From XBB1006 sp051877515 (GTDB lineage Bacteria > Bacillota > Clostridia > Lachnospirales > Lachnospiraceae), in assembly GCA_051877515.1 (NCBI GenBank), contig JBJEIY010000033.1, positions 38,843 through 102,842 of the forward strand: a stretch of DNA of 64,000 nucleotides, written 5' to 3'. Positions 17,690 through 26,827 of this stretch are shown in pieces (position 1 is the first letter of the stretch; every line of letters starts with the position of its first letter). The notes below the pieces were generated by a model that saw nothing but the letters and a program-made list of their open reading frames with translations, was not told where the DNA came from and made no database searches. The position numbers were made by a program, and so were the translations under genes.

Positions 17690-18576
17690 TAGTTTTCACC
17701 TCCGCAATTTCCGCATCCGCCATGATGAGTATTTCCCTCACGCAGTTTCAACAATGCCCGTCCTTCCTGTGTTTTGTACAACTGCTGACGTTTCATTGCC
17801 TCATCAAAGTTCACCTTATGTCCGTCAAATTCCGGTCCGTCTACACAGGCAAACTTAATCTCATCACCTACGCTTAAGCGACATGCTCCACACATTCCGG
17901 TTCCGTCAACCATGATAGGATTCATGGAAACAATGGTTGGAATACCAAGCTTTTGGGTTGTTAAGCAACAGAATTTCATCATGATCATTGGTCCAATGGC
18001 AACACATACATCGTAGCTCTTACCTTCTGCCACCAGATCCTCAATTACTTTTGTTACCATACCGCTTCTGCCGTAGCTTCCGTCATCGGTGGTTATGTAT
18101 AGATTTCCGGCAACTTCAGCCATCTCTTTTTCCAAAATAATAAGATCCTTCGTTTTTGCTCCAACGATTACATCTGCATCAATACCATGCTCATGAAGCC
18201 ATTTTACCTGCGGATAAACCGGGGCTGTTCCAACTCCACCGGCAACAAATAAGATCTTCTTCTTTTTTGTTTTCTCAAGATCATCCGTTACCAGTTCAGA
18301 AGGATTTCCCAGCGGTCCAACCACATCCATAAAACTGTCTCCTGCCTTCAAATATGTCATTGCTTCTGTAGATGCACCTACAGGCTGGAAAACGATGGTA
18401 ATGGTTTGTGCTTCTCTGTCATAATCACAGATCGTCAGCGGAATACGTTCCCCTTCTTCATCCATCTTCACGATCAAAAACTGACCCGGCAGACATTTTT
18501 TCGCGATTCTGCCTGCTTTCACCACCATAAGGTAAATGTTTTGGCTGAGCTTTTCAGCCTTAAGAATTGGATACAT
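17689..18576 (-). CDS. nfnA: Ferredoxin:NADP oxidoreductase small subunit (NfnA)
   Basis: NAD(H)-side flavin and [2Fe-2S] subunit of the Nfn complex. The 295 residues resemble ferredoxin-NADP reductase/dihydroorotate dehydrogenase electron-transfer subunits: FAD-binding RIPLTICDYD, NAD-binding FVAGGVGTAPVYPQ, and C-terminal cysteines in GMCGACRLSVGDEIKFAC for the 2Fe-2S cluster. It is translationally coupled to nfnB and follows the upstream G3E GTPase gene by 14 bases. Confidence 0.88.
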   Translation of the reverse strand: MYPILKAEKLSQNIYLMVVKAGRIAKKCLPGQFLIVKMDEEGERIPLTICDYDREAQTITIVFQPVGASTEAMTYLKAGDSFMDVVGPLGNPSELVTDDLEKTKKKKILFVAGGVGTAPVYPQVKWLHEHGIDADVIVGAKTKDLIILEKEMAEVAGNLYITTDDGSYGRSGMVTKVIEDLVAEGKSYDVCVAIGPMIMMKFCCLTTQKLGIPTIVSMNPIMVDGTGMCGACRLSVGDEIKFACVDGPEFDGHKVNFDEAMKRQQLYKTQEGRALLKLREGNTHHGGCGNCGGEN

Positions 18577-18590
18577 GCTTTTTTCCTCCT

Positions 18591-19532
18591 TTAATTAAAG
18601 TAAACCAGTTCCTCTTCCGGTTTTTCTGCCATAGTAATATCCTGAATATATAAAACCGGACCTTTGCCTTTATACTCCATTGCAAACTCCGTCTTCATAA
18701 CAGCAGTTACCTGCACCCAGGATTTGTGAGGAATCTCCTTCGATCTTTCATATTTGGCTTTAAAACCGATAAACTGTATATCATCTACACAACATGTCAT
18801 GGCAAACCGTCCGGGAACCAGAACCCCTTCTTTCATTTTGGCAGGGTTATATACCAACGCCAGGAATTTTACGGTTTTCCCTTCATATTTCTTTGGATCC
18901 TCCTGGGCATCAATAAACCAGATACCATAATCCATATCCGAGATCTCTAATACATCCTGATCCAGATCATACGGCAGTGGTTCCGGTGTTTCATCAATGG
19001 TTCCGTCTTTTCGCTCATACACGATCTGCGCACGACGGTTATTTGTTTTTACAGCGGTACGGAATTTAATCTTTGGCGTATTCTCATCACTGCGATTAAA
19101 GATCACAACATCCGACAGGAAAATCTGCTCCATCATCATACTTCGCATATTAGTCAGATAATTCTCAAAAGTAGAAGCATCTACCGTTGTCAGTACCTGC
19201 ACCAGTTCGCAGGTCTTTGGCAGCACATCTTCTACAAGATCTGCCACTTCCCAGGTTCCGTTGTATTCAATAAAAATGTTTTCCGGATGATACTTCTTAA
19301 TACAATCCTCTATAAAGCTGCGATGAAACTCTTCTTTCTGCTCCACATAGACAAGAGAGGTTTTCAGCTTAGCCATTTCCTGTTCATCAAATTCTTCCTC
19401 ACCGTCTTCACAGACGATGATCAGATTTTTTGATCCGATCCCGAACCCATTTTCCACCAGTGTTTCTTTGATCAGTGTCGTTTTACCACTGTCCATAAAA
19501 CCGGTAAACAAATATACTGCTATTGTTTCCAT
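18591..19532 (-). CDS. Divergent G3E (CobW-like) GTPase with DUF1980-like C-terminal domain
   Basis: The 313-residue product starts with a G3E-type P-loop (TGFMDSGKTTLIKETL). The usual CXCC metal motif is missing, and IEYNGTWEV stands where VEPSG is normal; IFNRSD may serve as the guanine-specificity motif. The last 110 residues (YGIWFIDAQEDPKKYEGK, then VPGRFAMTCCVDDIQFIGF) look like the C-terminal domain of DUF1980/TIGR03943 permease-partner proteins, recalled from memory and not searched. G3E proteins handle metal delivery; DUF1980 partners a membrane permease. The role here is inferred only as metal or cofactor handling, between another G3E gene and nfnA. Confidence 0.75.
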   Translation of the reverse strand: METIAVYLFTGFMDSGKTTLIKETLVENGFGIGSKNLIIVCEDGEEEFDEQEMAKLKTSLVYVEQKEEFHRSFIEDCIKKYHPENIFIEYNGTWEVADLVEDVLPKTCELVQVLTTVDASTFENYLTNMRSMMMEQIFLSDVVIFNRSDENTPKIKFRTAVKTNNRRAQIVYERKDGTIDETPEPLPYDLDQDVLEISDMDYGIWFIDAQEDPKKYEGKTVKFLALVYNPAKMKEGVLVPGRFAMTCCVDDIQFIGFKAKYERSKEIPHKSWVQVTAVMKTEFAMEYKGKGPVLYIQDITMAEKPEEELVYFN

Positions 19533-19548
19533 ATTCTACGCATATCTC

Positions 19549-20676
19549 CTACATTCCAAATAATGCCTTCATTTCCTCTTCGTTTACATTGGTTCCTATC
19601 ACGACCAGTCTTCCCGTATAATCCGGTGCGCCGTCACGTAACTCATAATCGCCAGGAACCATATCAAAATAGATCCATTTACCGTCCGTCGCAGGAATCA
19701 TACCTTTGGCACGTAAAATACTGGACTCATACTTTTCAGAATGGCAAAGGGTATCCAATGCCTTTTGTACCGTTGCGCGATCAAATTTATGGGGTGTCTC
19801 AATACCCCAGCTGGTAAATACATCATCCGCATGATGATGATCGTGATGATCGTGACCGCAACAGCAGTGCTCTCCATGTTCATGGTCATGCTCGTGGTCA
19901 TGATCATGGTCATGCCCGTGATGGTGCTCATGGTCGTGGTCATGATCGTGACCACAACAACAGTGCTCGCCGTGTTCGTGTTCATGATCATGATGATGCT
20001 CGTGCTCATGGTCGTGGTCATGATGATGCTCATGCTCATGCTCGCAAGTCACCTCTGCCATGATTTCCTCTCTCAGGGAACTCTTTTGTTCCACAGCACT
20101 TAAGATCACACTGCCATCCAATTCCTCCCAAGGGGTGGTAATAATGGCAGCCTTGGGATTTTTGTCCCTCAGAACCTTAACACATTCTTCCAGCTTACCC
20201 TCATCCATTTCCTGTGTACGGCTCAACACGATGGTTGTTGCATGTTCTACCTGGTTATTGAAAAACTCACCAAAAGCCTTCATCTGTTTTAATGCTTTTT
20301 TTCCGTTTACCACCGTAACCAGTCCGTTTAATTGCACATCCAGGGTTTCTGCAACATTCACTACGGATGTCATAACATCAGACAGTTTTCCTACTCCGGA
20401 AGGCTCAACCAGAATACGGTCCGGGTGGAATTGTTCCATTACCTCCCCCATGTTTTTGGTAAAATCTCCCACCAGAGAGCAACAGATACAACCGGAATTC
20501 ATTTCCGTAACGGTAATCCCGGAATCCTTCAAAAAGCCTCCATCAATACCTACTTCACCGTATTCATTTTCAATCAGCACAACTTTTTCATCTTGAAATA
20601 CATCTTCCAGCAGCTTTTTAATCAATGTCGTTTTCCCGGCACCTAAAAAGCCGGAAATAATATCAATCTTTGTCAT
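19549..20676 (-). CDS. CobW/G3E-family GTPase with histidine-rich metal-binding loop
   Basis: A canonical G3E GTPase of 375 residues: P-loop SGFLGAGKTTLIKKL, metal motif GCICCSL at 62-68, EPSGVG at 91-96, and a CobW C-terminal domain after residue 285. Between them lies a stretch (about 211-284) with 36 histidines and 7 cysteines, including two copies of HEHGEHCCCGHDH 32 residues apart. Such loops store or deliver zinc, nickel or cobalt in relatives (COG0523, HypB, UreG). No hydrogenase or urease structural gene is in the window. The metal partner cannot be read from sequence. Confidence 0.88.
   Translation of the reverse strand: MTKIDIISGFLGAGKTTLIKKLLEDVFQDEKVVLIENEYGEVGIDGGFLKDSGITVTEMNSGCICCSLVGDFTKNMGEVMEQFHPDRILVEPSGVGKLSDVMTSVVNVAETLDVQLNGLVTVVNGKKALKQMKAFGEFFNNQVEHATTIVLSRTQEMDEGKLEECVKVLRDKNPKAAIITTPWEELDGSVILSAVEQKSSLREEIMAEVTCEHEHEHHHDHDHEHEHHHDHEHEHGEHCCCGHDHDHDHEHHHGHDHDHDHEHDHEHGEHCCCGHDHHDHHHADDVFTSWGIETPHKFDRATVQKALDTLCHSEKYESSILRAKGMIPATDGKWIYFDMVPGDYELRDGAPDYTGRLVVIGTNVNEEEMKALFGM
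19846..19980 (-). repeat. Internal 96-bp-spaced repeat in the histidine-rich G3E gene
   Basis: Codons 233-245 (19942-19980) and 265-277 (19846-19884) encode the same 13 residues, HEHGEHCCCGHDH, embedded in CAT/CAC-GAC/GAG low-complexity sequence. The repeat probably arose by in-frame duplication and could vary in copy number between strains. Confidence 0.8.
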
Positions 20677-20689
20677 TCCACATTTCTCC

Positions 20690-22423
20690 TTACATATTTA
20701 TATGATATAAGCTCTCGTAAACACCATGCTGTGCCAGCAACTCTTCATGAGTACCTTCCTCAGCAATACTTCCGTCTTCGGATAAAACCAGGATCCTTTC
20801 TGCATTCCGAATGGTTGTTAAACGATGGGCTATTACAAACGTAGTCCGATTCTTTGCCAGACTTTCTAATGACTCCTGCACCACTTTCTCGCTCTCATTA
20901 TCCAGCGCACTTGTGGCTTCATCAAAAATTAAAATCGGCGGATTCTTTAAGAACACCCTGGCAATAGACAAACGCTGTTTCTGTCCTCCTGACAGCTTAA
21001 TACCACGCTGTCCGATATCTGTATCATATCCATCCGGCAAACTCATAATAAACTCATGAGCATTGGCGGCTTTTGCTGCCTGTATGATTTCTTCAAGAGA
21101 AGAATCCGGCTTTCCATAACCAATATTCTCCCGTACCGTACCCACAAACAGATATACATCCTGGGCAACAATTCCGATATGATCACGAAGACTCTTAATG
21201 GAATAATCCCGAATGTCATGACCGTCAATCTTGACACAGCCTTCCGACACATCATAAAATCTGGGAATCAGGGAACACAAAGTACTTTTTCCTGCCCCGG
21301 ATGCTCCTACCAATGCAACATACTCACCCGGCTTCACATCCAGATTAATATGATCTAAAACCATCTGATCATGATCTTCGTAATGAAAAGAAACATTCTC
21401 AAAGGTAATCTCCCCTTTTACTTCTTTTAACTCCCGGGCATCTTCTGCATCCACAATATCAGGATCAATGGCCATGATTTCACAGTACCTTTCATAACCG
21501 GAATATCCATTCAAAAAAACTTCCACAAAATTGATCAGTTTCTTTACCGGTTCCGTATAGGTAGAGATATAGAGTAAAAAAGTGATCAGATCTACGATTT
21601 TAACCTGCCCTTTGGTAATAAAAACAGTACCTCCCACAACTACGATTACCTGTATCATGGTTACAAAGGCATTCATACCCGAATTAAATCCGGCCATATA
21701 GCGATAACTGTTCTTCTTGGCATTTAAAAACCCGTTATTACCCTCAGCAAATTTCTCCATTTCCACAGTCTCATTGGCAAAAGATTTGACCACACGGATA
21801 CCGGACAGGTTGTCCTCGATCTGACTGTTGATGGCAGCGATTTTAACACGATTATTCTTATAAGCCTGTTTCATGCGGTTTTTGAATAAAAAAGCATAAA
21901 CCAGCATCACCGGAACCAGTGCATAAGCAATCAGTGCAAGCTTTACATTAATGCTCATCAGGATTACAAAAGATCCCATCAGTTTTATAACAGAGATCAC
22001 CAGATCCTCCGGCCCGTGATGCAACAGTTCCGTGATATCGAACAGATCATTGGTGATGCGGCTCATAAGCTGTCCCACTTTTTGATTGTCGAAAAAGTTA
22101 AAAGACAGTTTCTGGTAATGACCAAAAATCTTGCGACGCATGTCATACTCGATCTTTGCACCCATGACATGTCCGTAATACGTGATAAAATAATTGCTGT
22201 ACACCTCTACCAGAACTAAAATAACCATGATGATCCCCAGTTTAATCACAATAGGAATCGCCTTATCCGGTGAAAAATAAATCACACTGTTGGTTATGTA
22301 GCGGATGATCAAAGGCAAAACCAATGCTACCGCCGCACCCAGCATGGCAAAAAACATATCTGCGAAAAAAACTGCTTTGTATGGTTTATAATAGCCTGCC
22401 AATTGCTTTAAGTTCTTCCACAT
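20690..22423 (-). CDS. ABC exporter, MsbA/LmrA type (membrane and ATPase fused)
   Basis: Half-transporter of 577 residues that should act as a homodimer. Six membrane helices fill residues 1-310, followed by the nucleotide-binding domain with Walker A GASGAGKSTLCSLI, signature LSGGQKQRLSIARV, Walker B ILIFDEATSALD and the switch histidine in FVIAHRLTTI. Substrate is not predictable. It is 13 bases upstream of the histidine-rich G3E gene and 30 bases downstream of sdaAA, so it is probably in the same transcript. Confidence 0.9.
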   Translation of the reverse strand: MWKNLKQLAGYYKPYKAVFFADMFFAMLGAAVALVLPLIIRYITNSVIYFSPDKAIPIVIKLGIIMVILVLVEVYSNYFITYYGHVMGAKIEYDMRRKIFGHYQKLSFNFFDNQKVGQLMSRITNDLFDITELLHHGPEDLVISVIKLMGSFVILMSINVKLALIAYALVPVMLVYAFLFKNRMKQAYKNNRVKIAAINSQIEDNLSGIRVVKSFANETVEMEKFAEGNNGFLNAKKNSYRYMAGFNSGMNAFVTMIQVIVVVGGTVFITKGQVKIVDLITFLLYISTYTEPVKKLINFVEVFLNGYSGYERYCEIMAIDPDIVDAEDARELKEVKGEITFENVSFHYEDHDQMVLDHINLDVKPGEYVALVGASGAGKSTLCSLIPRFYDVSEGCVKIDGHDIRDYSIKSLRDHIGIVAQDVYLFVGTVRENIGYGKPDSSLEEIIQAAKAANAHEFIMSLPDGYDTDIGQRGIKLSGGQKQRLSIARVFLKNPPILIFDEATSALDNESEKVVQESLESLAKNRTTFVIAHRLTTIRNAERILVLSEDGSIAEEGTHEELLAQHGVYESLYHINM

Positions 22424-22453
22424 AACAATTTTCTCCCTTTATATTGCTAACTA

Positions 22454-23353
22454 CTATAATGTCTGCCTTGTATCTCTCTTAAATACCTGATCACACAGAC
22501 GTTTGGCTGTTGGACAATGCGCCAGCCCTCCTTCGGCAGTTTCCCTCAGGGAAACGTCCATCTTATTACCCACTTCTCTCATTGCATCAATTACTTCATC
22601 TGCCGGAATCGCACTCTGAATTCCGCACAAAGCCAATTGTGCCGAAGTGATCGCATTGGCCACACCGGAAGAATTTCGTTTGACACAAGGTATCTCCACC
22701 AGTCCTGCCACCGGATCACAGACCAGACCTAATATATTCTTCAGGGAAATCGCCACACTTTCGATACACTGCTGTGGCGTTCCGGAAGCCAGTTCCACAA
22801 TCGCAGCCGCTGCCATTGCCGCTGCTGCACCACACTCTGCCTGGCATCCTCCTTCCGCACCGGATACACATGCTCTGTTTGAGATAACCATACCTACTGC
22901 AGAAGCTGTCAGCAATGCCATAATACAATCCTCTTCGCTGCATCCTTTTTCTTTTTCCATGGTTATGATCGCTGCCGGCAGGATTCCACAGGAACCTGCG
23001 GTAGGCGCTGCTACGATTTTACCCATTGCAGCATTTAATTCCGAAATAGCCGTTGCCCTCATCAGGGCTCCCAGCATAAAATCTCCACACAAAGAAGCAT
23101 GTTCATCTAACACTTTTTTGATCTTATAAGCATCCCCGCCGGTAAGTCCACTGACAGAACGAAGTTCTTTTTTCTGTCCCTGTTCCTCGGAATGCTTCAT
23201 GACATGGTACTGCTGTCTCATTCGGTCCAGAATCTCTTCTTTGCTGCACTCTAATACGGAAGCCTGCTCCTCCAGCACGATCTCCGATATTTTCATATTT
23301 TGTTTCTCTGCCTGCGCCACAAGCTCACTTAGCGATTTATAGGAAAATTCCAT
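22454..23353 (-). CDS. sdaAA: L-serine dehydratase, iron-sulphur-dependent, alpha subunit
   Basis: Converts L-serine to pyruvate and ammonia with the beta subunit, using a [4Fe-4S] cluster rather than PLP. The 299 residues carry AAPTAGSCGILPAAI, the cysteines in GGCQAECGAAAAMAAAAI and CDPVAGLVEIPC, all typical of the alpha chain. It follows sdaAB by two bases. Full length for the two-subunit form. Confidence 0.95.
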   Translation of the reverse strand: MEFSYKSLSELVAQAEKQNMKISEIVLEEQASVLECSKEEILDRMRQQYHVMKHSEEQGQKKELRSVSGLTGGDAYKIKKVLDEHASLCGDFMLGALMRATAISELNAAMGKIVAAPTAGSCGILPAAIITMEKEKGCSEEDCIMALLTASAVGMVISNRACVSGAEGGCQAECGAAAAMAAAAIVELASGTPQQCIESVAISLKNILGLVCDPVAGLVEIPCVKRNSSGVANAITSAQLALCGIQSAIPADEVIDAMREVGNKMDVSLRETAEGGLAHCPTAKRLCDQVFKRDTRQTL

Positions 23354-23355
23354 CT

Positions 23356-24021
23356 TTACCTCCCATTAGCCAAAAGCATGATACATCGTTGCACTCCGGC
23401 AAAATGATTAATATACGTAGTCACGTCAAGATCGGTATGTCCGTCAATGGAAATGCAAAGAACTGCTTTGCCACCTTTGTTCTCTCTGGAAAGAGCCATA
23501 TTACATACATTTAACTCGCAGTTACCCAAAAACTCGGCAACCTTGCCGACGATACCCGGAACATCCCGATGTACCACGATTAGGGTATCGTGTTGTCCGG
23601 TTATCGTCACGCCCAATCCGTCGATTTCAGAAACCAGGATATTTCCGCCTCCCACCGATGAACCGGTAACAGTTAATACCTCTCCTTCTTCTCCTGTCAG
23701 GGTAATCTGTACCGTATTCGGATGGATGCAGCTTTCCGAAGACTCCAGAACTTCAATTTCTACCCCTTGCTCCTCTGCAATCTGCAAGCTTTTCCGAATA
23801 CGCTCATCATCCGGATTCATTCCCAGAATTCCGGCCACAATAGCCTTGTCCGTTCCGTGTCCACGATAAGTTTTTGCAAATGAACCATAGAGCTTAATTC
23901 GGGCTTTCTTAACCTTTTCCTTCATCAGAAGACTGGCAATCTTACCGATTCGGGCTGCACCTGCTGTATGGGAACTGGATGGACCGATCATCACCGGCCC
24001 TACAATATCAAAAATATTCAT
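23356..24021 (-). CDS. sdaAB: L-serine dehydratase, iron-sulphur-dependent, beta subunit
   Basis: Beta chain of the two-subunit serine dehydratase. The 221 residues begin with the family pattern GPVMIGPSSSHTAGAARIGK and end with an ACT domain (VVHRDVPGIVGKVAEFLGN). GGGGAGG-like purine-rich sequence precedes the ATG. First gene of a run that continues through sdaAA, the ABC exporter, two G3E GTPases and nfnAB with gaps of 2-30 bases. Confidence 0.95.
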   Translation of the reverse strand: MNIFDIVGPVMIGPSSSHTAGAARIGKIASLLMKEKVKKARIKLYGSFAKTYRGHGTDKAIVAGILGMNPDDERIRKSLQIAEEQGVEIEVLESSESCIHPNTVQITLTGEEGEVLTVTGSSVGGGNILVSEIDGLGVTITGQHDTLIVVHRDVPGIVGKVAEFLGNCELNVCNMALSRENKGGKAVLCISIDGHTDLDVTTYINHFAGVQRCIMLLANGR

Positions 24022-24069
24022 GGTTCCTCCCCAATATATGATAGTAAATTATTTATGTACATTTTATGA

Positions 24070-24095
24070 GAAGCCGGAAGTACCCTTCCGGCTTC
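24070..24095 (-). terminator. Stable hairpin after argS
   Basis: A perfect 11-bp GC-rich stem (24070-24080 with 24085-24095) and 4-base loop, 14 bases past the argS stop. The downstream minus-strand sequence is A/T-rich but has only a weak T-run, so termination may be partial. Confidence 0.6.
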
Positions 24096-24109
24096 GGCTT
24101 TCAATCCTA

Positions 24110-25876
24110 TTACATTCTATCCGGAGCTTCGAAGCCCAACAAATCAATACAGGTTTCCATAATACCTTTGGTCAGATCCAGCAACTGGATATAGCTTCCC
24201 TGCCGTTTCTCATCCTCTTCTGACATGATCTTAGTCTCATGATAAAAATGATTAAAGGTGTTTGCCAGTTCATAAATATAAGCACAAACCTTATGCGGTG
24301 CGTACTCCGCAGCTGCGTTCTGAATCATGGATGAAAAACCGGACAACGCAAGCATCAGATCCTTTTCACTCTTACCGGATGGGGGAAGGATCTCATAATC
24401 GGACGCACATCTTCCCGTCTCTGCATATTTTGCCAGAATAGATTTGATCCGGACAATGGAATATAGTAAATACGGTCCCGTATTTCCTTCAAAGGAAGTA
24501 AAACGTTCCATATCAAATACATAGTCCTTGGAAGCCTGATTCGACAGATCCCCATATTTTAATGCTGCCAGACCCACAATTTTGGCTGTTTGTTTCGCTT
24601 CATTGGGATCTGTCATATGATTCTCGGTGATCTTCTTAAACATTTCGTCTTCAATATCAGAAACCATGTTCTCCAGTCTCATAACGCCACCATCACGGGT
24701 TTTAAACGGTTTACCGTCTTTTCCGTTCATGGTTCCGAATCCGATATGGGTCAGTTCCACACTGTCATCTACCAGGTGCGCCTTTCTTGCGGTACGGAAT
24801 ACCTGAACAAAATGCAGCTCCTGACGTTTATCTACAACATAAATGATTGCATCCGGATTTTGTTCATTCCGGCGCATGATGATGGTGCCAAGATCCGTAG
24901 TTGCATACAGGGAAGCTCCGTCAGATTTTTGAATGATACATGGCGGAATCTCACGCTTATCATCTTCCCTTGCCACTTCTACGATCAAAGCTCCTTCGCT
25001 CTCCTTCGCAATACCGGCCTTCTTCATGTCTTCGATCATCTGCGGAATAAATGGCTGGGCATCTGATTCCCCTTTCCATAAATCAAATTCCACATTCAGT
25101 CTTCCGTAATTCTTCTTAAGATCCGCATGTGACAGAGTCAGAATATGTTTTAAAATCGCGGAATAAGCAGGATGACCATTTTGCAGTTCATTCGTAATGG
25201 TCAATGCTTCTTTCTTATACTCCGGATCCTCCTTGGATTTTGCAGAGGCTGCCGGATAGATTTCTTCCAGATCTTCCAGTGTAAAAGGCGGCTGGGAAGG
25301 AAATTCTCCCTGATAGTTCTCATCCCAGTATACCAGCCCAGGCTGACGGCGTTTCAATTCCGTTATGATCAGTCCGATCTGAAGTCCCCAGTCACCTAAA
25401 TGAACATCTCCATATACGGTGTTTCCAACATATCTCAGAATACGTTTGATACTCTCACCAATGATGGCCGGGCGCAGATGACCCACATGAAGCGGTTTTG
25501 CCACATTAGCTCCGCCATAATCAATCACGATCGTTCTTGGATGTGCATCATCTTCCACCCCAAAGCGTTCGGATGTCTTCATATTCTGCATGTATTGGGC
25601 AAGGAATTGCGCGGAGACATCCAGATTTAAGAATCCGGGCTTTACAGAATCCACCTTTTCAAAAATCTCTTCCTTATCCAGAACTGCTTTGATCTCATCT
25701 GCAATCATGATCGGTGCCTTGTGCGCCTGCTTAGCACACGCCATCGCTCCGTTACACTGAAACTCACACAAATCCGGTCTATTTGAAACAGTGACCTTTC
25801 CAAAGCTTTCATCATATCCACATTCTTGAAATGCTTTGGCCACTACCTGAGTTATCCTGTCCAGTAACTTTGTCAT
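24110..25876 (-). CDS. argS: Arginyl-tRNA synthetase
   Basis: Charges tRNA-Arg. The 588 residues contain the class I HIGH motif as KPLHVGHLRPAIIGES, the Rossmann core, and a C-terminal DALR anticodon-binding domain (AYIYELANTFNHFYHE). ArgRS commonly lacks a clear KMSKS, as here. It is followed by a hairpin, and preceded by dapF after about 60 bases. Confidence 0.95.
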   Translation of the reverse strand: MTKLLDRITQVVAKAFQECGYDESFGKVTVSNRPDLCEFQCNGAMACAKQAHKAPIMIADEIKAVLDKEEIFEKVDSVKPGFLNLDVSAQFLAQYMQNMKTSERFGVEDDAHPRTIVIDYGGANVAKPLHVGHLRPAIIGESIKRILRYVGNTVYGDVHLGDWGLQIGLIITELKRRQPGLVYWDENYQGEFPSQPPFTLEDLEEIYPAASAKSKEDPEYKKEALTITNELQNGHPAYSAILKHILTLSHADLKKNYGRLNVEFDLWKGESDAQPFIPQMIEDMKKAGIAKESEGALIVEVAREDDKREIPPCIIQKSDGASLYATTDLGTIIMRRNEQNPDAIIYVVDKRQELHFVQVFRTARKAHLVDDSVELTHIGFGTMNGKDGKPFKTRDGGVMRLENMVSDIEDEMFKKITENHMTDPNEAKQTAKIVGLAALKYGDLSNQASKDYVFDMERFTSFEGNTGPYLLYSIVRIKSILAKYAETGRCASDYEILPPSGKSEKDLMLALSGFSSMIQNAAAEYAPHKVCAYIYELANTFNHFYHETKIMSEEDEKRQGSYIQLLDLTKGIMETCIDLLGFEAPDRM

Positions 25877-25935
25877 ACACTACCTCTTTCCTTCGTGCTT
25901 CTATTGTTATTCATTCCCTGTCCTCTTATTCCGGA

Positions 25936-26781
25936 TCAGGCAAAAAAATCCTCACTCAACATCATCATGCCCACACTTTCCACACTTCCGGTCATAATGA
26001 TGTCATCCTCGTCGTCCAATTCCACCACAAGGTCTCCTCCCGGCTGACTCACAGTAATCTTTCGCTCCGTAAGACCTAAACGGGTAGTCACTGCCACTGC
26101 CGCGCAGGCACTTGTTCCGGATGCCAGCGTATAGCCGGCTCCTCTTTCATATACTTCAATTTCCACATGACTGCGGTCAATCACATGTAGCATCATGAAA
26201 TTGACACGGTCCGGAAAATACTCTGCATTTTCCACTGATGGACCAATTTCCATAACTTTCTTATAATTAACCTCATTCGATAGCAACACACAATGGGGAT
26301 TTCCCACACTAAGGCAGGTTACCTCATAGAGATTACCTCCAAAATACATTGCTTCATTGATAACTTCACGATCCTCTCCGATCACAGGAATGGCAGATGC
26401 ATGAAAATCCGCTTTCCCAATTTTAGCCCGTACCAATGTGGCATCTTCATTCAAAAACTCAACCTCAGCTTTTCCACCCCGGGTGTAAAAGGATACCTGA
26501 TTTCCTTTTTCATATCCTTCATCCCTCAGATACTTGGCAAAAATGCGGATTCCGGTTCCTGTATTTGAAGCTTCACTGGCATCCGGATTATAACACCGGA
26601 CAAAAACCTTTCCATCTTTTTTTATCGGACCGTAAAGAATGCCATCCGCACCGATTCCGAAATTACGCTTACATAACTTACGGATGTGTGTTTCCTGCAA
26701 TTCCACATCATTCTTGTTTGGATCGATCACAAGATAGTCATTGCCCAGCCCGTGATACTTTTTAATCATAAGAGATCCCAC
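25936..26781 (-). CDS. dapF: Diaminopimelate epimerase
   Basis: Interconverts LL- and meso-diaminopimelate for lysine and peptidoglycan synthesis. The 281 residues have the first catalytic cysteine region (the AGILYGP-like segment ADGILYGPIKKDGK is altered; the usual cysteine-containing motif reads YNPDASEASNTGTGIRIFA) and the second in TLASGTSACAAVAV. The first conserved cysteine (normally N-x-C-G) is replaced by T in NTGTG, which is unusual for an active epimerase. The GTG start has GGAGGAAGG at good spacing; an internal ATG four codons on lacks one. Confidence 0.85.
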   Translation of the reverse strand: MGSLMIKKYHGLGNDYLVIDPNKNDVELQETHIRKLCKRNFGIGADGILYGPIKKDGKVFVRCYNPDASEASNTGTGIRIFAKYLRDEGYEKGNQVSFYTRGGKAEVEFLNEDATLVRAKIGKADFHASAIPVIGEDREVINEAMYFGGNLYEVTCLSVGNPHCVLLSNEVNYKKVMEIGPSVENAEYFPDRVNFMMLHVIDRSHVEIEVYERGAGYTLASGTSACAAVAVTTRLGLTERKITVSQPGGDLVVELDDEDDIIMTGSVESVGMMMLSEDFFA

Positions 26782-26827
26782 TGTTGCCTTCCTCCTGCAT
26801 GAGATACACTATAAGAATCATACTGCC

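Noticed and set aside
19825..20046. Possible CRISPR-like or satellite repeat
   Set aside because: The periodicity comes from in-frame His-Asp/Glu codons within an intact GTPase gene; no spacers of constant length are present.
19741..20103. Plus-strand ORF full of methionine and valine opposite the histidine-rich G3E gene
   Set aside because: It is the antisense reading of CAT/CAC-rich codons. The codon pattern and conservation belong to the minus-strand gene.
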